Translations under genes and position numbers: made by a program | Assembly (NCBI RefSeq): GCF_051020975.1 | Contig: NW_027478158.1 | Coordinates: 15,686,001-15,750,000, forward strand | Direction of reading: 5' to 3' | DNA length: 64,000 nt | From: Osmia lignaria lignaria | Lineage: Eukaryota > Arthropoda > Insecta > Hymenoptera > Megachilidae | Part shown: in pieces, positions 62,959 through 64,000 of the stretch | Layout: each line of letters starts with the position of its first letter | Numbering within the stretch: position 1 is the stretch's first letter | Notes under the pieces: model-generated | Seen by the model: the letters and a program-made list of their open reading frames with translations, nothing else | Database searches by the model: none | Told to the model about the DNA's origin: nothing

Positions 62959-64000
62959 TTGCAGATTTATCTCAAGGGAAGGGGCCTAACGGACATATTT
63001 CGAGATATTTCTGCTTCTTGTTGTTCTTCTTCTGCACAGCTAAACTGGAAGTGGCATTTCCAGCTCGCACTAGTGCAGCGTTATCTCAAAGAAAGGGGCC
63101 ACGGTGTTTCTGTATCTCCATTATGTTGGTGCGGCTTCGGAACTTTTAAATATCTTGATATATCTCGAAAACTACGCTTCTGATCAAAAAATATCATAGA
63201 ACATAAATTGTAGGAAACATAATTCTCTACAGAAAAGGTCTCTTAACATTTTGCCATAACTCTCTTCGTTTCCGAGATATTTCCAGATTTATCTCAAGGG
63301 AAGGGGCCTGACGGACATATTTCGAGATATTTCTTCTTCTTGTTGTTCTTCTTCTGCACAGCTAAGCTGGAAGTGGCATTTGCAGCTCGCAATAGTGCAG
63401 AGTTATCTCAAAGAAAGGGGCCACGGTGTTTCTGTATCTCTATTATGTTGGTGCGGCTTCGGAACTTTTAAATATCTTGATATATCTCGAGAACTACGCA
63501 TCTGATCAAAAAATATCGTAGAACATGAAAAGTAGGAAACTTAATTCTCTACAAAAAAGGTCTCTTAACATTTTGCCATAACTCTCTTCGTTTCCGAGAT
63601 ATTTCCAGATTTATCTCAAGGGAAGGGGCCTGACGGACATATTTCGAGATATTTCTTCTTCTTGTTGTTCTTCTTCTGCACAGCTAAACTGGAAGTGGCA
63701 TTTCCAGCTCGCAATAGTGCAGAGTTATCTCAAAGAGAGGGGCCACGGTGTTTCTGTATCCCTATTATGTTGGTGCGGCTTCGGAACTTTTAAATATCTT
63801 GATATATCTCGAGAACTACGCATCTGATCAAAAAATATCATAGAACATAAAAAGTAGGAAACTTAATTCTCTACAAAAAAGGTCTCTTAACATTTTGCCA
63901 TAGCTCGCTTCGTTTCCGAGATATTTGCAGATTCAGCTCAAAGGAACTGGCCTGACGGACATATTTCGAGATATTTCTTCTTCTTGTTGTTCTTCGTCTG
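62959..64000 (+). repeat. Final block: p, two consecutive k units, partial q
   Basis: p (62959) ends in a tail with CTACAGAAAAGG and CCATAACTCTC that leads into k (63281). It is followed by a second k-start unit (63603) whose body is n type (GCTAAACTGG, TTCCAGCTC), a recombinant of k and n. The last unit (63925) is a q start (CAGCTCAAAGGAACTGG) cut by the window end at a TTCTTCGTCTG variant of the triplet tract. Confidence 0.88.

Larger units (their letters stand above)
1..64000 (+). repeat. Satellite DNA array, 322-bp monomer, about 199 head-to-tail copies
   Basis: The same 322-bp sequence recurs from the first base to the last. The TTGCAG motif falls at 173, 495, 817 and so on, on an exact 322-bp grid broken only by four 1-bp deletions. 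Every monomer has the same orientation and no other sequence intervenes. Base 1 matches base 1289 of a later monomer (4 x 322 bp away), so the array starts in mid-monomer; it also ends in mid-monomer. Monomers differ from each other at roughly a few to two dozen positions by eye. Composition is about 39% GC without strong CpG depletion. Such long, homogenised arrays with higher-order structure are typical of eukaryotic centromeric or pericentromeric heterochromatin; that location is inference. The family is not one I recognise. Confidence 0.98.

Noticed and set aside
1..64000. CRISPR-like regular repetition
   Set aside because: The entire 322-bp unit repeats; there are no short repeats separated by unique spacers and no cas genes.
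1..64000. Transposon, rRNA, tRNA or unique gene embedded in the array
   Set aside because: The 322-bp register continues through every part of the window, leaving no room for an insertion.
1..64000. Inverted monomers or array polarity switches
   Set aside because: All units read in the same sense; no reversed unit was found.

Overview
The whole 64 kb window is one uninterrupted satellite DNA array. A monomer of 322 bp is repeated head-to-tail about 199 times, always in the same orientation. The array enters at base 1 in mid-monomer and leaves at base 64000 in mid-monomer, so both true edges lie outside. I see no unique sequence, transposon, gene, rRNA, tRNA or CRISPR array. The many ~74-codon open frames are one non-coding stretch of the monomer read again and again.

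Organism: a eukaryotic heterochromatic block, plausibly centromeric or pericentromeric. One monomer counted by hand is about 39% GC, with CpG near expectation (about 10-11 seen, about 12.5 expected). That fits a genome with little CpG methylation, such as many arthropods, better than a vertebrate or plant, but the evidence is weak. I do not recognise the satellite family.

Convention: monomers are numbered from the T of the motif TTGCAG (173, 495, 817 and every 322 bp). The register slips only four times, each by a single-base deletion (near 28054, 30628, 36657 and 40843). Monomer types are named by short diagnostic changes: a (ctgaaag, stop in the frame), b (cagctcccaat), c (gcggctcgcactag), d (gaagggggcc), f (gctaacctgg), g (ttcttattcttg), n (gctaaactgg with ttccagctc), l (tttgctgattt), y (ataggtcacttcg), w (gaatggggcc), p (gcactagtgcagcg with tctccattatg), h (tttgcacat), q (cagctcaaaggaactgg), k (tttccagattt), r (gcagagatatctc). 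S is the plain form.

Layout: 1-23.8 kb is built from types a-g. It includes an 11-monomer higher-order repeat (HOR, 3542 bp) in two tandem copies at 10799-17882, and a less homogenised island at 9189-10476. A chimeric monomer at 23679 joins this to n-rich DNA. A 4-monomer HOR (1288 bp) occupies 24.0-27.2 kb. Two overlapping 8-monomer HORs (2575 and 2576 bp) fill 26.9-36.2 kb. A mixed l/y/n/w zone runs to 41 kb. From 41 to 64 kb p, S, h and n monomers dominate, with 4-, 5- and 10-monomer periodicities. The overlapping HORs look like the result of successive unequal exchanges.

Inside the monomer are a 27-bp internal direct duplication, a 24-bp TTC/TTG tract of constant length, several short inverted repeats and a splice-acceptor-like module. 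All statements come from reading the sequence; no alignment or database search was run.
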